From Ricordea florida (Eukaryota > Cnidaria > Anthozoa > Corallimorpharia > Ricordeidae): a stretch of 64,000 bases of DNA. The stretch is taken from NCBI GenBank assembly GCA_949710005.1, contig OX453281.1:23698333-23762332 (forward strand), written 5' to 3'. The translations under genes were made by a program, and so were the position numbers. Below, piece after piece: positions 24,501 through 39,500 of the stretch. The stretch's first letter is position 1; each line of letters opens with the position of its first letter. Under the pieces are notes generated by a model that ran no database searches, was not told the origin of the DNA, and saw only the letters and a list, made by a program, of their open reading frames with translations.

Positions 24501-27500
24501 TGATAAACTTTAGCAAAAGTCGTCCACGCAATCGCTAGTTACAGTCAATGTGGGACAAAATAGAGAAAAAGGAAATAATTTAAAATTAACGAAGCGTTTT
24601 TTCATAGTAGTGATTGAATGAAGTTTGAAGATAATTTTAATAATCTATAATCACAACATAAAAGTGACCAGGGAGCTGAGTAGCTTTTCGAAATAAACAT
24701 ACAGTGGGTACATAACAACTATCATTTGACTACATTAGGCATCAGTTATAAGGCAGATGGCAAGCAGACAGTTGTTAAAAAAATTGATAACTTAACATAA
24801 GGGGTACAGGATTAAATGGAGTCGAAACCAAATGTAGTTCTGGTATCCTGTGCTCACTGTCTGTGTGTTAAAAGTTTCAATAATAATAATTCTAATAATT
24901 ATATTAATTTATAATGCGCCTTTTAGCATGGAAATGATCAAAGGCGCATTACATATACAATATTAAAACCTTAAAATATTAAAATATACTGAATATATAC
25001 ATATTAATAACGAGATCTAAAGGCTTAAAGCTAATTTAAAAAGATATGTTTTAAGACGAGATTTAAAAATAAGAATAGAACTAATATTCCGCAGGCAAGC
25101 TGGAAGCACATTCCAAAGTGTAGGCGCAGCTACACTAAAACACCTGTCACCAAAAGACTTCTTCATTTTCCCTGCTGGGTGCAAAAGAAGCGTGCCTGAA
25201 TTTATAGAGCGCAGTAAATAGCGTGCATGTTTTCTTACATTAACTAAATCACTAATATAAGCTGGCGCCATGCCATTGAGAGCCTTAAAAGTTAAAAGTA
25301 AAATTTTAAAATGAATTCTATATCTAACTGGCAGCCAATGTAATTCTTGTAGAACAGGCGTAATATGATCATATTTGCGACTCGAAGTTAGCAGGCGAGC
25401 CGCAGCGTTCTGCACTCTCTGCAATTTAGCAATTTCACATTTTGGTAGTCCATAGAGAAGTCCATTACAATAATCAATTCTACTGGTAACGAACGCGTGC
25501 AAAACCGTTTCTAATTTATCTCTTGATAGAAATTTGCTAATTCGCTTAATATTGTGTAACCAGAAAAAAGCCGCACTACAAGACTTAGAGATATGAGTCG
25601 ACATAGAAAAATTACAGTCAAACCAGGAGCCTAGATTGCGCACTTCAGACACAGGCTTGATATCTGTCGTGCCAACACAGATTGTACAATGATTAATTTT
25701 CAGCATTTGTTGCCTAGATCCAATAGTTAGAAATTCAGTTTTATCATCATTTATATTTAACCTATCCTGGTACATCCATTTTCTTAAGTCACTGATACAT
25801 CTCTCCATTGTACACACGGCCTCAGCTTGATCTGTTGGACTATTCGGATTGAATGAAAGGTAGAGCTGAGTGTCATCAGCGAAACAGTGGGCGTCGGGCA
25901 CGTGGGCTTGTACTATCTCGAAGAGCTTGGAGGCGTAAACAACAAAGAGAAGCGGACCTAGGCAGCTCCCCTGCGGAACACCGAAGCGCAGATCGAAATT
26001 GTCTGATGTAACCCCATCGAACAAAATGCGCTGGCTGCGCCCTGACAAGTACGATGAAAACCACTCTAGAGCCTTCCCGCGTATACCAAACTTCGTAATC
26101 AAGCGTCTTATTGTTGCCTACAAGTCTATTCAATGTTTTCAACAGAAATATTCACCTTGATTCTACAGCTGATAATGAACAAAACCATGTAGAATTGCCC
26201 AGCTGACGAATCATACCAAACAAGTCTTTCTTGCATTTTTGCAAAGTATGTTAGTGATGATCTTAAATTCCCTAAGACTCTCAATCCTTCATCAAGCTGA
26301 ACTAGTTTATTTACATTATCATCTGAGTTTAGGTCAGCAATGGTATATTTCTTCCCTTTGGTGTTACACTTTCTTAAATAATTACTTGCAGTCTTATGAA
26401 TGTGCTGAATTTGGAATTTTTTTTAATTTGTACAAGATGTTAGGTACTGACTGGGCAACTCTTCCATCTTAGCCATTTGCATACTGCACTGTAATGCACA
26501 GATGTTGTTCTTTCTTGGTTATCAGCTCTGGTTTGTCAACAGTAAATTGCAGGAAATGATACGCATTCAGATTCTTTGTCCATAAATACCACTAAAGGTT
26601 TGTTTCCTTCAACTGGAGAAAAACTAATGATCTTTTCAACATTTTCAGTGACATCTGGTTCTTATAATAAAAGTATCTAAGGCACCTGAATGGTAGTCCT
26701 CGACTTCGCACTATCCATCATCAATATCATATTTTCTAGAATCAGTAATAATAAATTCAATTGCTCAGTTTTGTTGGCATGTTCTTCGATAGATTCCTTG
26801 GAATAAGGTGCATCTATTCTAGTGTTTAGTCCTGGAGTTTAGAAACTCTTCCCAGTCATTGTGTTCATTTATAGCTGCGCTCTTTACATATTACTGAGCC
26901 ACTTCTCCTCGACTTATCAGTATATGCTCATTTTAAAAGAGTTCACTGGTTTCAACACTTTCTTGGTCCAACACTTTAAAACTTATAATGGTGGTTGTGA
27001 CTTAATTTTCTTTTCAATTTGATAGGAATTGCTTATAATTCATTTATAGGTGTAGGTAGAGTGTTAACAACTGAATTCAAATCAGCTGGTACATTAACAA
27101 CTTGCTATTATTAGAGATAATTCTACAACTCTATTTAGGCATTCTGGTTTCACAGGAAATCACATTTTGGTAGCCTTAGAACAGACACACATGTATTGGA
27201 CAACACTCAGAACAGATTGGTAACTTCCCATTGCTTAAATGTAGGTTTGAATGGCATTCCATATTTTCTACACTAGTTTTATCAGTTATGCATACAGTTA
27301 TGCTAGTAAATTTTTGGTGCGCTGACTTAGTGTCTTTGTTATCATCACAATTTGTAACTGATGATCTATACCACAACTGATCACAGCAAGTCCCTATATA
27401 TCCAGGGTCGCACTTAAAAGGCTGAATTACACTTGCTATCATTAATACAGCAATACATCTCTGTTTTTATCCTTATAACTTCTTGTTTTTACAATGTAAA

Positions 27501-30500
27501 TATGACGAGTCACACAACAGTAAGCAAAAACAGATAAGCCTATCATTTCCAACAGGTCTACTTCAACACAATCTAGTTCATTTCAAGGTATATTCGGAAA
27601 TCAATAGACAGAAAACTTTTCATTGTAAAGGCTTGTGGTGTATTGTATATAATATAACGCTTAATACATTTTCTACATGACTTACTCTTTTCGAACCCTT
27701 TAATGACTTTCTTACATTTTAATCTTGATGGTTCTACGTCAAAGCAGGCGCCTCCATATTTACAAGTAAACGTTGACATACATCTTGACCGGCCCAATAC
27801 TTCTACAACTCCATTCCTGTTAGTACAAACTCCTCCGTGCGATGTTTCTTATCCCGGTTGGCCACAGACGTTCTTCGGTTTCACATCATGGGTTCGTCAA
27901 TTTATTCTGTTTTCAGTAGTCGTTTCGTTCAATAACAAGCGCTCATTTCGCTCACATAAGTTCTCATTGAAGTGCTCATTTCGCTCTACGAGTCCTCATC
28001 AAAGCTTACTACATTAGCAAAAGATTTTGTCATCTTCAGATCACTTTCGAGCCAACTGAAATTCATATACTGCCTGTAATCGAGGTCGGAAGAGCGAATA
28101 GTTATCTTCTCCTCACGTTTAGCGCCTGGCTGAGTCAAAGGCTCATGAAATTCAGTCCCCAATTTGACCATTGTCCTAACTGGAAACATTTAAACTCCTT
28201 TTGATTTTAGTCAGACCGCTAATGAGGCCCTGTTGGGGGGTTCTTTATGTCGCCCGTCTAAGTCTCAAACCTTTTCACGTCGCAATTTCGGAAGGTCGCA
28301 GGTCGCTGTCGTAATTTCCCGTGAGCGGCTCGTCGTTCGTCGTCATTTCAGCTCTTTCATGTCGCCGTTTCAAGGCCATCTCGCTTGTCGGAATTAACCC
28401 CTAACAGGGCCTCCCTAATCGTCCTGTCAAGCTACAAAATCACCACAAAGTCTGGCACCGGTACGATACACTTTCAGCTTGAACTTTGATCAGTAGACTT
28501 CGGTGACGAAAATTGTCGTCTTCATATCGGTACTCCCGAGTTTTATCCGACTAATTATGAACAGTGTCTACACCGCAGTGAGTGAGTGAGTGAGTGACAA
28601 TTTGCACATCGGAGTCCCCACAAAAACTCGCAAATACGCTTCGCGTATCCACGAGTTAAAAATGGGATTTTGTAGTTTTGTTGTCACTCACTCATCCATT
28701 TGAGTATCAAGCCTGCAGAGCAGTTTACTACAAGACATGAGGCTTTCGATGCGACAGTGTCAGTGTTGTCATTTTACCTTTGGGAAGAGTCTGAAGAAAC
28801 TTTCTAATAGTGAACTTCTCTGCCTCCTCTTTGTCAATTCTCCTGTGGAACCTGTCCATTAACAGACGCTGTAAGCGTACAACGTGGGGAAGGAACTGAA
28901 CTGAACGCAACTTGTGTTCCTGTCATAACATCGGACGAACAGAAAAAGGTGAGTGTCACATTTTGTAACTAAAATATGTTGTAGTTAAACTATCACGCAC
29001 AATTCCCTTATGGGATTAAGAAGTACTATTTATTAACGTCTGAGCAGTTCAGTTGACCCCATCACACCACTGATTCGAGGAATGGCTGACAACAAGCTAT
29101 AAGTTACAAGAATGAGGCTAGCTTGTTTTAACGGCTCTCCTATAGGTTTGTTTTGGTAATTTTTATTCTTCGAGTTGATTTCAAGATTGTTGTGGTGCAA
29201 AAATAAGGGTGAAGAAACTGTCGAAACTACAAAAATAAAATCTATTAAGGAGCCCCTCCTTTATTAAGCCACCCCTTACCCCTCTCCTCCAAAGGTGACT
29301 TGAATAAATAAGCCATCCAGGTGGCTTTATAAAGGATTTACTGTGGGATTACTCTTTACGTGGTTTTGCCACATAATAAATTTCGGACACTATCTGTTGG
29401 CGCACTCGGAGAGAACTCGATTTTTACTAGGAACTCATAACATGCCTCCACAATCAATACAATACAATACCTCTTTAAGGAAGGCGCCAAGCACTTTATA
29501 GTTTCCAGCATGACCTGACAGCGTCTCTTGCTGGAAGGAATGTCCTAGCTGCTCAATGGTGATCTGTCGTCGGTATCTCCAGAGAGAAAGGGACATAGTG
29601 CTCACTCCTTGAGACAGGTCCTCAAGTTGCTCGTCAAACTGATAAAGCTGTCGAACTAACGGGTCTCTTCCTAAGATGAAAAAAAAAATACAAACACAAC
29701 ATTTGAGGATCCACTGCAAACTGCAAGGACAGTTTTCAACGATCTTTGCCAGCAGACAAGGTAACTAAGATCATACAAATGATAAGGCGGAACGATAAAA
29801 AACGATAAAATTAGTGCCTAAGCATGGCTGAAAAGGATCTTGTCACAAGTAACGATTTCTTTCTCATTTTAAATGGTGGTATATTAAACAACAAAAACCA
29901 CCATAACCTTTTTCACTCCCACGAACTAAGTATTAGTGAATTGGAGAATTATATATCAAGGGCAAAATCATCTACTCAATTACTTGAAAAAGTATGACTC
30001 TAAGTTGTAACGAGTAGTTGCATTTGGCCGGTTCTGGGCCAATTTTGATTTTGATCGATTTTTTTGCGAAATCGTGGTTTTGGGTGTGGTCGATTTTTGG
30101 TCTTACGATTTTTTTGGTTCAATCGAGTTTTTGGGTGTGGTCGATTTTGTCAAAAGGGGGGACTGGACCGGGGGACTGGACCGAGCTCGGTCAGAAGTTT
30201 TGAGTTTCGAGTTGTTTGATTTTTTGATCGATGATTTTCTTTGAGGGTGTCAATTTTTTCAGCTGGATCGTCGAGTGGATGGGCGTGGTCTGGGTCGAGT
30301 CTGGGATTAAAGTGAAATTTTGGTTTGAGATTTACAGTCTAGGGTACAGCTTTGAGAAATGGACAACTATTATGGAATGAAAACGTCATTTGATTTTCTT
30401 TATGACAATGTGAATCGTTTGGGAGTTAATGATTTTCTAGAAGAAAACAAATCAGACATATTGTATAGGGTCTCTAGGTTCAATCAATGTTTTATTGAGA

Positions 30501-33500
30501 AGGTTCGTCTTGTATTTACCATGGCTTATTTTCCTATCGATGATAATGAGATAGTATATGAATATTCAAAAGATTTTGACAAGTTGTGTATTGATGACAT
30601 CGTTAAGAATTTATGTAAGGGTGCCGACGATTTAGTTTCTAGTTTGTTACATTTTGATGTTGAAGATTTAGCCGGTGGTGTTGAAGAACTTTATTCTCTT
30701 GATGATCTACTTATTGGGGATCTTTCAGTTATCGTACATATGAGTTTCAAAGATGAGTTGTTATGTGAGGCTGGTAAGTTCATGCATAGACGTATTTTTT
30801 TAAATGAGATTTGGATAGAGTTAATGTCTGTAGCGTGGCATCCAAGTAGGTTTCTATATTGGTGTCTTGATGTGGAAGAGTTTCAAGAGTTGAAGGAGCG
30901 TTGGGGGGCTCATTGGTAATCATGCATGATATTTTGGTAACATGGATCGTGTTACAAAAAGTTATATTTGAGGTTTGTGGTAAAAGTGGTTTGCATACAA
31001 TGGGACGAAAAAACAAAAGTTTTGAGAAGCGAAAAAAGTCTAAGAGAAGGAGAATAACAAAAGAACACGCTAGAGGGCTGTATCCTGTTAGAGAGGGAGA
31101 AATTGATAAATGGTGTAATAGTACGATAAGTGAGCGGATGGATAGTATGGGTATAATTTTATTTACACATTTTAAATTGTTAACACATGAGCAGAATGTC
31201 ATCAATTTCATATGTAAACATTATCGTAGATACTATAGGTTTTTGTTTGGAGTATATGAGGCTCTTAGTATTTGTTTTATTGATTTGGAATCCCACCAAA
31301 AAGAGTTTTATGGTATGATTAAAAAAGAATTATTATATGAAGCTAATAGACGAATTCATAAACGTACTTTCTACAGAGATCTATATGATGATTTGATGCC
31401 TCTGACGTGGCATCCAGATAGGTTTTTGGACTGGTGTGTTGATATTGAAGAGCTTAAGTATTTGAAGCAGTTTTGGGGAGTTGATTGTTAGTCGTAATGA
31501 ATTCATTTTGTAACATGGATCGTGTTACAAAAGTATCTACATAAAAATGGAATTGATGGTTTATGATTGGACTTTAATTGGTATACAATGGATTGCGATC
31601 AAACTAAACGAAGAAAACATTGTCCACATGGTGGACAGAGATATCATTGTAAAGAGTGTGGTGGTGCAGCTTTTTGTATACATGGTAGACAGAAAAGCAA
31701 GTGTAGAGAGTGTGGTGGTTCATCTTTTTGTATACATGGTAAGCTAAAATGTAAGGAGTGTAAACCTCATTTGTATTGTATGCATGGTAAGATAAGATGC
31801 ATGGGATGTAAACCTCATTTGTATTGTAAACATGGTAAATTTAAGACTAATAATAAGAAAAAGGAGTGTCTTATGTGTACTGGGAATTTTACTTGTTGTC
31901 ATTATAAACTAAAAAGGGACTGTGAAAAGTGTAGACCTTTGTAGGTATCAAAAAGACATTTGTAACGCGCTTCACGTTACAAAAGTTCACTTAATCATTA
32001 GACATAAACGACTATAACCTTTCTTTTGTATTTCATGGCTATCTTAATAGCTGATTTGGTACCGGGTGAGTAGTAAATATAACAAGAAGGTAAGGCCAAT
32101 ACATGCGTCGCACACTCCATAATCGCTCTATTGCGAATTGGCCCAGCTGCTTTGCCATAATAGTCCCATTGAGGTTCAAAAACCTTGAATGGGATCTCCC
32201 TTTCAATGGCGAAATCTCTAGCCAGTTCATCAACACCTTCTGCACCCCCAGACACAATCAATTCAATGTCTGAGAGATCCAGCGTCCATTTCTTTAGGGC
32301 TTTACTTATTTGCTCTTTCAAGAAAATATAGACATCGAAGTATCTACTGCCAAGGATTGCTAATGATGGCATGATTTACGAAGTCATGATCTATGGATTG
32401 AGCATTTCAATTTCTATCTGAGAGCCGCCCAAGTTATGATTCCAACTCCAATGATTAATAGTATCAGGTTGGTTTCATGATTAGTATTTGTTTCTTCTGT
32501 TGGAGATTCTTTGATGTCAGGTTGAGGATTAATCGTTGGTGTTGGTGTTGGTCGTTTAGTCTCCACAGCTGCATGTGGCAACTTGACTTTTGAGGACCCC
32601 AGATTATGGCTGATCCCCACAGTCTCAGTCTCTAGGTTTATATTTGTGTTGACACCAAATTTCATGTTATCAGTGGCCTTCATGAGGTTGTTGTTATACC
32701 CAACTACACTCTCTGTGTTTATTATCATGTTACTCGGCATCAACCACACTCCAGGAGCAATGGCTAAATCAAGCCTTAACTTAGCTTCTTGGGTAGCCAG
32801 CTGATACCTTTGGATCGAACTCGAAATGTCATTCTCGATGACACTACTCTCAAAAAGGGCCAAGAATTCTTGTTGAGTCTCGATTGCTCCACCACCAGTG
32901 GCCACAATTGAGTTTCTAGTGTTGACTTGAGCCCCCAACACACAGTAAACAAAGGCTTCAGCAGATCGATTCAATCTGCCAAGTCCAGCTTTGGTGAGCC
33001 CATAGCCACTTGTTGGGATGAACCAAGCATACTTGTAATCAGCAAAGTCATCATTACGGATGAATGAGATGAGATCACCCTTTTCCTTCTTACCCCCATC
33101 ATCGGCAAATTTACCACCTTCACCAGGCCACTGATCAGCCTCTTCATCATAATTCCTTACCATATGGACATTTTGGTATCCTCCACCTACTCCATGGTAT
33201 CCAGCCCCATAATCGATGAATATGTCGCCCAAACCCCCGTTTCTTCGACCTTTCCATCTGAAATCAGAGTTGTTTGAGATGCCAAATTCAGCGCATAATC
33301 GTTGATATGCGACCTTACTGTAAGGGTTGTTGTTGATTACAAAAGGTTGCTCATCAGGGAGTGGAAGACTTAGTTCATACAGTATCCGTCTTATGGTGAA
33401 GTATACATGAAATTTAATGAAGCTACTCACGACTTTGGGGTAGTTGAGGCTTTCAAAAGGGCTAATCCCACAACCAGAGGTCGCACACCATACTGCAAAG

Positions 33501-36500
33501 TTCAGTTGTTGTGGCCAGTAGTTTATGTCGGGGGCGTTCAACCACTTTCGACTTTGTTTACCAGACTTGAAAGTTACAACTTGGGATTTAAATACGTTAC
33601 GCATCTTAGCGGTGAATTTTTTGGTATTGGACACGTATATATCCAATGATGTCAGCATGTTTGTGGTATTACTTGTGGGGTCATCAAAGTCAATGGCAGG
33701 TATTGGGTAAGAGCGATTGGTCATAGTCAAGGTCTTTGGGAATGAGCTCAATTCATCATCATTCAATCCAAGATCAATCCAGAGTAGTAACTTCAAACCT
33801 GGCCGCATCCCATCAGTCCATGTCTTGCCAGTGGGATCATCATAAGACATGATCGTCATCCCATTATGTTTCCATTTAATGTAACCTCCATATTGATCAG
33901 TTACAAATTTGAATTGGTCAAGGTCAGCCTTTGGATACCTATTTCTGAAGTCATTTAGTAAGCCCATCTTCTATCCAGAATTTGGATAGAAGAGTTCAAA
34001 CTTTTAAGCCATTAGTCTAGTATGTGTTTTGTTATGATCTCCCGTTCAAAGCCTCGAACGCATCCTGGATCATTCTCTGTTTCATTACCGCTGGACCCAT
34101 CTCATTCATATATTTTTGGTATTCAGCCAAAATCTTGGACTTGGCATCTTTGAACTCCTTGAAGGCTTTTTCGATCGATGGGTCAGTTAATTTTTTGTCA
34201 TGGATGTCTTCAATGGTATCAGACAGTAGGAACACATCTACTAAAGCTTCGACTTGCTCTTCACTTAAACATTTTTGGGCTTCATTGACTTGTCTATTAG
34301 CCATGGTTATGTTACTAGTATATCAACCTTTAAGTCTATTTGGTCTAGTAGATGTGGTGCTCATAAACTAAAGTTATGGCCCTACTTTTAGTTCTTTGAG
34401 GATTTCTACTAGAGGCATATGATTAATCAAGAAGGACTGACGACATGCCACGAAAAAATTCAATCACAATATACACCGTCAAAATTTTTACTCCAAAATT
34501 TAATGTGTATTTCATTTTTTCAATATCTTCTTCTGCTCTTTCAACACTTTCTTCCAGTCTTTCAATATTTTCTTCTGCTTTTGCCAAGTCACACTTCAAT
34601 TGATTTTTAGTTTGACTGTTTTCCATGGTTATGTTATTAGTATGTATTCCTTTTAAGCTTATTGGCATTAGTATTTGTTATGCTCATAAATAATAGTTAT
34701 GGTCCTCCTTTTAGTTCTTTGAGGATTTCGTTGCGTACTCTCTGCCTCAATACCAATGGGTCCTCTCCATTCATATTTTTTGAGCTTTAGCCCTTATTTC
34801 AGCCTTGAGCTTTTCGAAATTCTTGAGTTCTTCTATGATCAATGAGAACTGCTCATCAGAGATCTTATTGTCACGAAGGGCTTTGGAAACCAGGTCTTCA
34901 ATGGTGTTTATCTTGGATTTGGCCAGTGTGATGGTGTTTTGGTGTTTCACAGCTTTCTTGGACAGGTTCTTGGATATGTGTTGACATGCTATGGATGCGC
35001 ATACAAACACACCACTCACTACACCCAATGGCACAGATGCGACGATTCCGATACCACTAAGGGATGTGCCCAATCCACCAGCCGCCAAAATACAAGACAT
35101 TATACCACAGGTCGAGCTTGCATTCATGAGTACACCCTTGGATCGGTTATATTTTTTGAGTACTGTCTCATAATGGCTTAATTCAGACTTTAGCTTGTTC
35201 AAAGCATCACAACATTGCTGAAGCCTGAATGATGGCCCATCAGTGGGGGTTGGAGGAGGTGCAGTGGGTGCAGTAGCCTCTAAATTTGGATAAATCGTCT
35301 TATATGCATCCATTTTGGAATGATGATCACTTACTTTTAAGATGTTATTCCTCGCGAAGCGAGGCCGAAGGCCGAGCGTAGCGAGGTTACTAATCGTGTC
35401 GGTTCCGGTCAGACCTCGTGGCTCGCAAGCCCGAGTAAATCGAGCCGAGAGTTTATATATATGTATATATATATATATATATATCTATATTTTAAAGGTG
35501 TCCGTTCGCAGGCCAGGTTACCTGGCAATAGTAGAGTGCTTGAGAACTGTTGAATTTCCGCCATTGGGAGTTCGGTGATGACTTTTTGAAAGTAAATTTA
35601 ATGTAAATTTTGTGGAACCAATTTCACTCGTCTTGGATGTACATCCCAGCAAGGTGATCTCCGAGATATTCAAGAAAGAGTAGCTCGAGATCGTCGCCGA
35701 GTAAGTTCGAATACCGTGAAAATCAACACAAGAAAAGCACGACGCAAAGCAGGGATAGAGAAACAACAGCAGGGAGAATAACAACAGACATCGCAGCCAA
35801 GACAACAACTGCTCGCTCCAGAAAAAGGCAAACGAAACAGCAGAGAAAAGGACCAGGAATTCAATCAAGTTAGTTTTGAATTTGAATGTGTTATTGATAT
35901 AAATACAGGACATGAGTGAACGATTACATAACGAAATATATTGGCGTACTACATTTAGCAAAATGACACCTAGTAAGTGTGTCGTTGTCTGTGCCGTGCA
36001 AGTGACAAAGGACACCGAAGATCTGCTTAACACAACGTTTAATAGTTCCTGTATCTCAGAGCAGACGACAAGTGAAAACACTGGCATACGGGACCTTAGG
36101 GCGGCTGGTGCCCAGGACATAGCGGCTATTCTATATTTATATGTATATATAGATATATGTTGTAAAGCAACATTGTCACATCTCCCTTCGTTAATGATAA
36201 CAATAACACTAATGGAACAAAATAAAGAAACAATGCCAACCGAAATGGCATAACATGAAATAACATTGTACGCATTAAGATAAAGGGTCTTGCATTGTTT
36301 ATAAACAAGTGTCAAGATGTATAGTCATTCAGGTAAGCAGGTCTGCGAAGAACTCTTCCACTGGAACTGCATTTCACTGGAGTAACAGGTGGTACTTCAT
36401 GTGCATCATTCCAAGTACCGTGTCCTGGGTGGGTGTTATCCACTGCTGATGTTGGTAAATCATGATCGGGTAGTGGCTGTTCAATTTGACGTGGTGGTGA

Positions 36501-39500
36501 TGAGTAGCATTCAGGGGTGTGCAGCTCTGCCTCAGGAGTCTGCGGGGCTGGGCTCTCAGCTGTCAGACGCAGATGTCGACGATTCCTCCGATATACCCTT
36601 CCGTCCTCTGTAGTTACCTGGTATGAGCGGATACCAGCTGATCCATTTACTGTTGCATGGGCCCACCGTTGGCCTGGGTTGACAGGTTTAATGCGCACCG
36701 TGTCTCCTTTAAGCAGTGGTTGAAGTGGTTTAGAGCCATTGTTGTAGTAGGAAGACTGTTTGTCTTTCCTTGCTTGTAGGAGCTGTGTAGTGATCTCAGT
36801 GTCAGCTTGGTTTAAAAGTCTGCCAGCTGTTGGAAGGAGGGTCTTTGTTCGTCGACCAAATAGTCTCTGTGCTGGGGAGGTGCCTACTCCCTCGGTGGGA
36901 GTGTTGCGGAAGTCTAGAAATCCTAAGTGGGGATCAGTCCCAGCCTCTAGGGCTTTCACCATGATCTGCTTTGCAGTTTTCACCGCATTTTCAGCTTTGC
37001 CATTAGATTGTGGGTAGGTAGGTGAGCTAGTAACATGATCAAACTCATACAACTGTGTAAACTTCTTAAATTCTTGGGAACTGAACTGTGGGCCGTTGTC
37101 ACTCCTAAGTTTGTCAGGAATCCCATGTCTCGCCATTTGGCACTTCAGCTTTTCAATTACCTCCTTGGACGTTTGCGTCCCCAGCTTGTCAACTTCGAAG
37201 AAATTAGAGTAGTAGTCTGTGGTCACAAGGTATTCTTTGCCTTGAAACTCAAATAGATCGGCAGCGATGAATTGCCATGGTCTGGATGGTACAGGATGTG
37301 GAATCATTGGCTCTTTCTGCTGAGCCTGTTGGTATGTATTACATACATGGCATTTGGAGATGTACTCGTCAATTTCTTTGTACATACCAGGCCAATAAAA
37401 CGCTTCACGAGCTCGTCGCTGGCATGCTTGAATTCCTAGGTGACTTGAATGCAGTTTCTTCTTGAGTTCTGCCCTCATTTGGAATGGTATTACAACACGA
37501 GTTCCTTTAAAGATGACCCCATCTTGTAACGTAAGCTCTTCTTTGAATGGGAAGTAATCTCGTACTTCAGGTGTCAGATGGAGTTTGCTGTCCGGCCAGC
37601 CTAGTTTTATTACATTTGCAAGGGTCTTAAGAACTGCATCTTCGCGTGTGCAATCTTGGATTCTTCGCAGGGTGTCATCTTTCACTGGCAGGTAGTGGAG
37701 CATGTTTATCTCCTCAGCTTCTTTTTCGGTAGGAGATCGCGTGTCATAGATCATTAAAACGTCTTCCTGATTCTTGCTGACTTTCTGGTATGGCAAATAG
37801 GCACGACTCAGGGTGTCAGCCATGAGCAGCAATTTTCCTTTTCTGTAGTTAACTTCAAACTCGTACCTCTGCAGCCTCAGTAACATTCGCTGCAGCCTCT
37901 TTGGGGCACTAAGAAGACTCTTTTTAAATATTGTTTCGAGAGGCTGGTGGTCTGTCTCGACGAACACCATTCTTCCATATAAATAGGTTTCAAATTTCTC
38001 CATACCAAAAACTATGGCCAAGAGTTCTTTTTCTATCTGGGCGTACTGAACTTCTGTAGGAGTTAGAGATCTGGATGTATATGCCACTGGTTGTCCGTCC
38101 TGCATTAGACACGCGCCAAGACCATGTTTGGAGGCGTCGCATTGTAGGACAGGTACCGTGCTTGGGTCGAAGTATTTCAGGACTGGCGTAGTGGAGATGA
38201 TCCTTTTGACTTTCTCTAAAGCTGGACCGTGGACCTGTTCATCCCAGAGGAACTCTGTGTCGTTCTTAGTGAGCTCGCGCAATGGAGTGGTAACCTCTGA
38301 CAGCTGGGGAGCAAACTTCTGTAGGTAGTTGGTCATTCCTAACAGGCGCTGTACACCCTGTTTGTCAGTCGGTGCTGGCATCTCACAAATTGCCCGTACC
38401 TTCTCAGGGTCGGGTTTGAGCCCATCTGAAGAGAGTACATGTCCCATGTACGAAACTTCCTTACACCTAAGCTGCAACTTTCCACTGTTTAACTTTATGC
38501 CTTTCTCTTGGCACCGTTCTAATAGTCCTAAGAGGTTTTTGTCATGATCCCTTATAGCGTCATCATCAGTTGCTCCACAGCCAAAAACAAGAATGTCATC
38601 AGAAATCGCTTTACATCCATCTAACCCCATTAATGCCTGGTCAAGTCGTCGCTGGAACTCCTCTGGGGCAGGGGAGATACCAAATGGCATTCTGAGCCAC
38701 CTGTACCTTCCCCAGGGTGTCCCAAAAGTTGTCGCATAGCTGCTTTCTTCATCAAGGGTCACATGCCAGAATCCATTTTTAGCATCTAACACAGTGAAAC
38801 ATCTTGCATTTGAAAGGTTAGGAAGCACATCTTCAATCGTTGGGAGGGGATAATGATTTCGCTTGAGGGCTTGGTTGAGGGGCTTGGGGTCCACACACAG
38901 TCGGATGTTGCCGTTCTTTTTCATTGTGATTACAGTGGCTGATATCCATGCTGTAGGGACGCTGACTGGTGTGATGATGTTACGGGCCTCCAAGCGATCT
39001 AGCTCTTCACGGAGTTTTCCTTTGATTGCGATTGGCACCTTTCTAGTTGGAAGCTGAACAGGTGGAACAGTCGGGTCAATTTCTAGGTGGAGATCACCTT
39101 CTAACTTTCCTTCGCCACTGAACACGTCAGAAAATACTTCCATTAGGTGTTCCTTTGTTAGGTGAGTGGTGATGTTGGACTTGTCGCGTACAGGCTCCTG
39201 CACTTGAACCGCCAAGATGTTTTGTTTTATCACTGAGATGAGCTTCATTTGTTCACTGGCTCTCAGGCCCAGCAGCGGTTTGCTACTGCCCTTTATGACT
39301 ACAAATTCCACACTGTATTTCTTACTGTTCTTGGGGTTAACAATTCTGACTCGTTTCTTGCCAAGGGGCTTCACTTCTGTCTTGTTGTACATGAGGAGGG
39401 TCACTTCCGCTTTGTCTAGGAGAGCTAAACTATCTTCCCCATATATGTGCTTATAGGTTTCCTCTGGGAGGATGTTTACTGTGGCACCACTGTCAAGCTG

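Larger units (their letters stand above)
24885..26135 (-). mobile_element. 5'-truncated CR1/L2-like LINE
   Basis: Contains the C-terminal half of a reverse transcriptase frame, a 3' UTR hairpin and an AATAAT-rich tail near 24885. The 5' end breaks off around 26135, the usual outcome of incomplete target-primed reverse transcription. It lies in an RNF213-like intron, same strand as the gene. Confidence 0.8.

Noticed and set aside
27170..27840. A complete EGF-repeat gene on the minus strand
   Set aside because: Two EGF-like phrases cannot be joined in frame and the sequence between is decayed.
31547..31747. Alternative plus-strand frame over the Cys/His-repeat gene
   Set aside because: Lacks the regular CxHG repeats; the overlapping frame 31588-31944 clearly encodes them.
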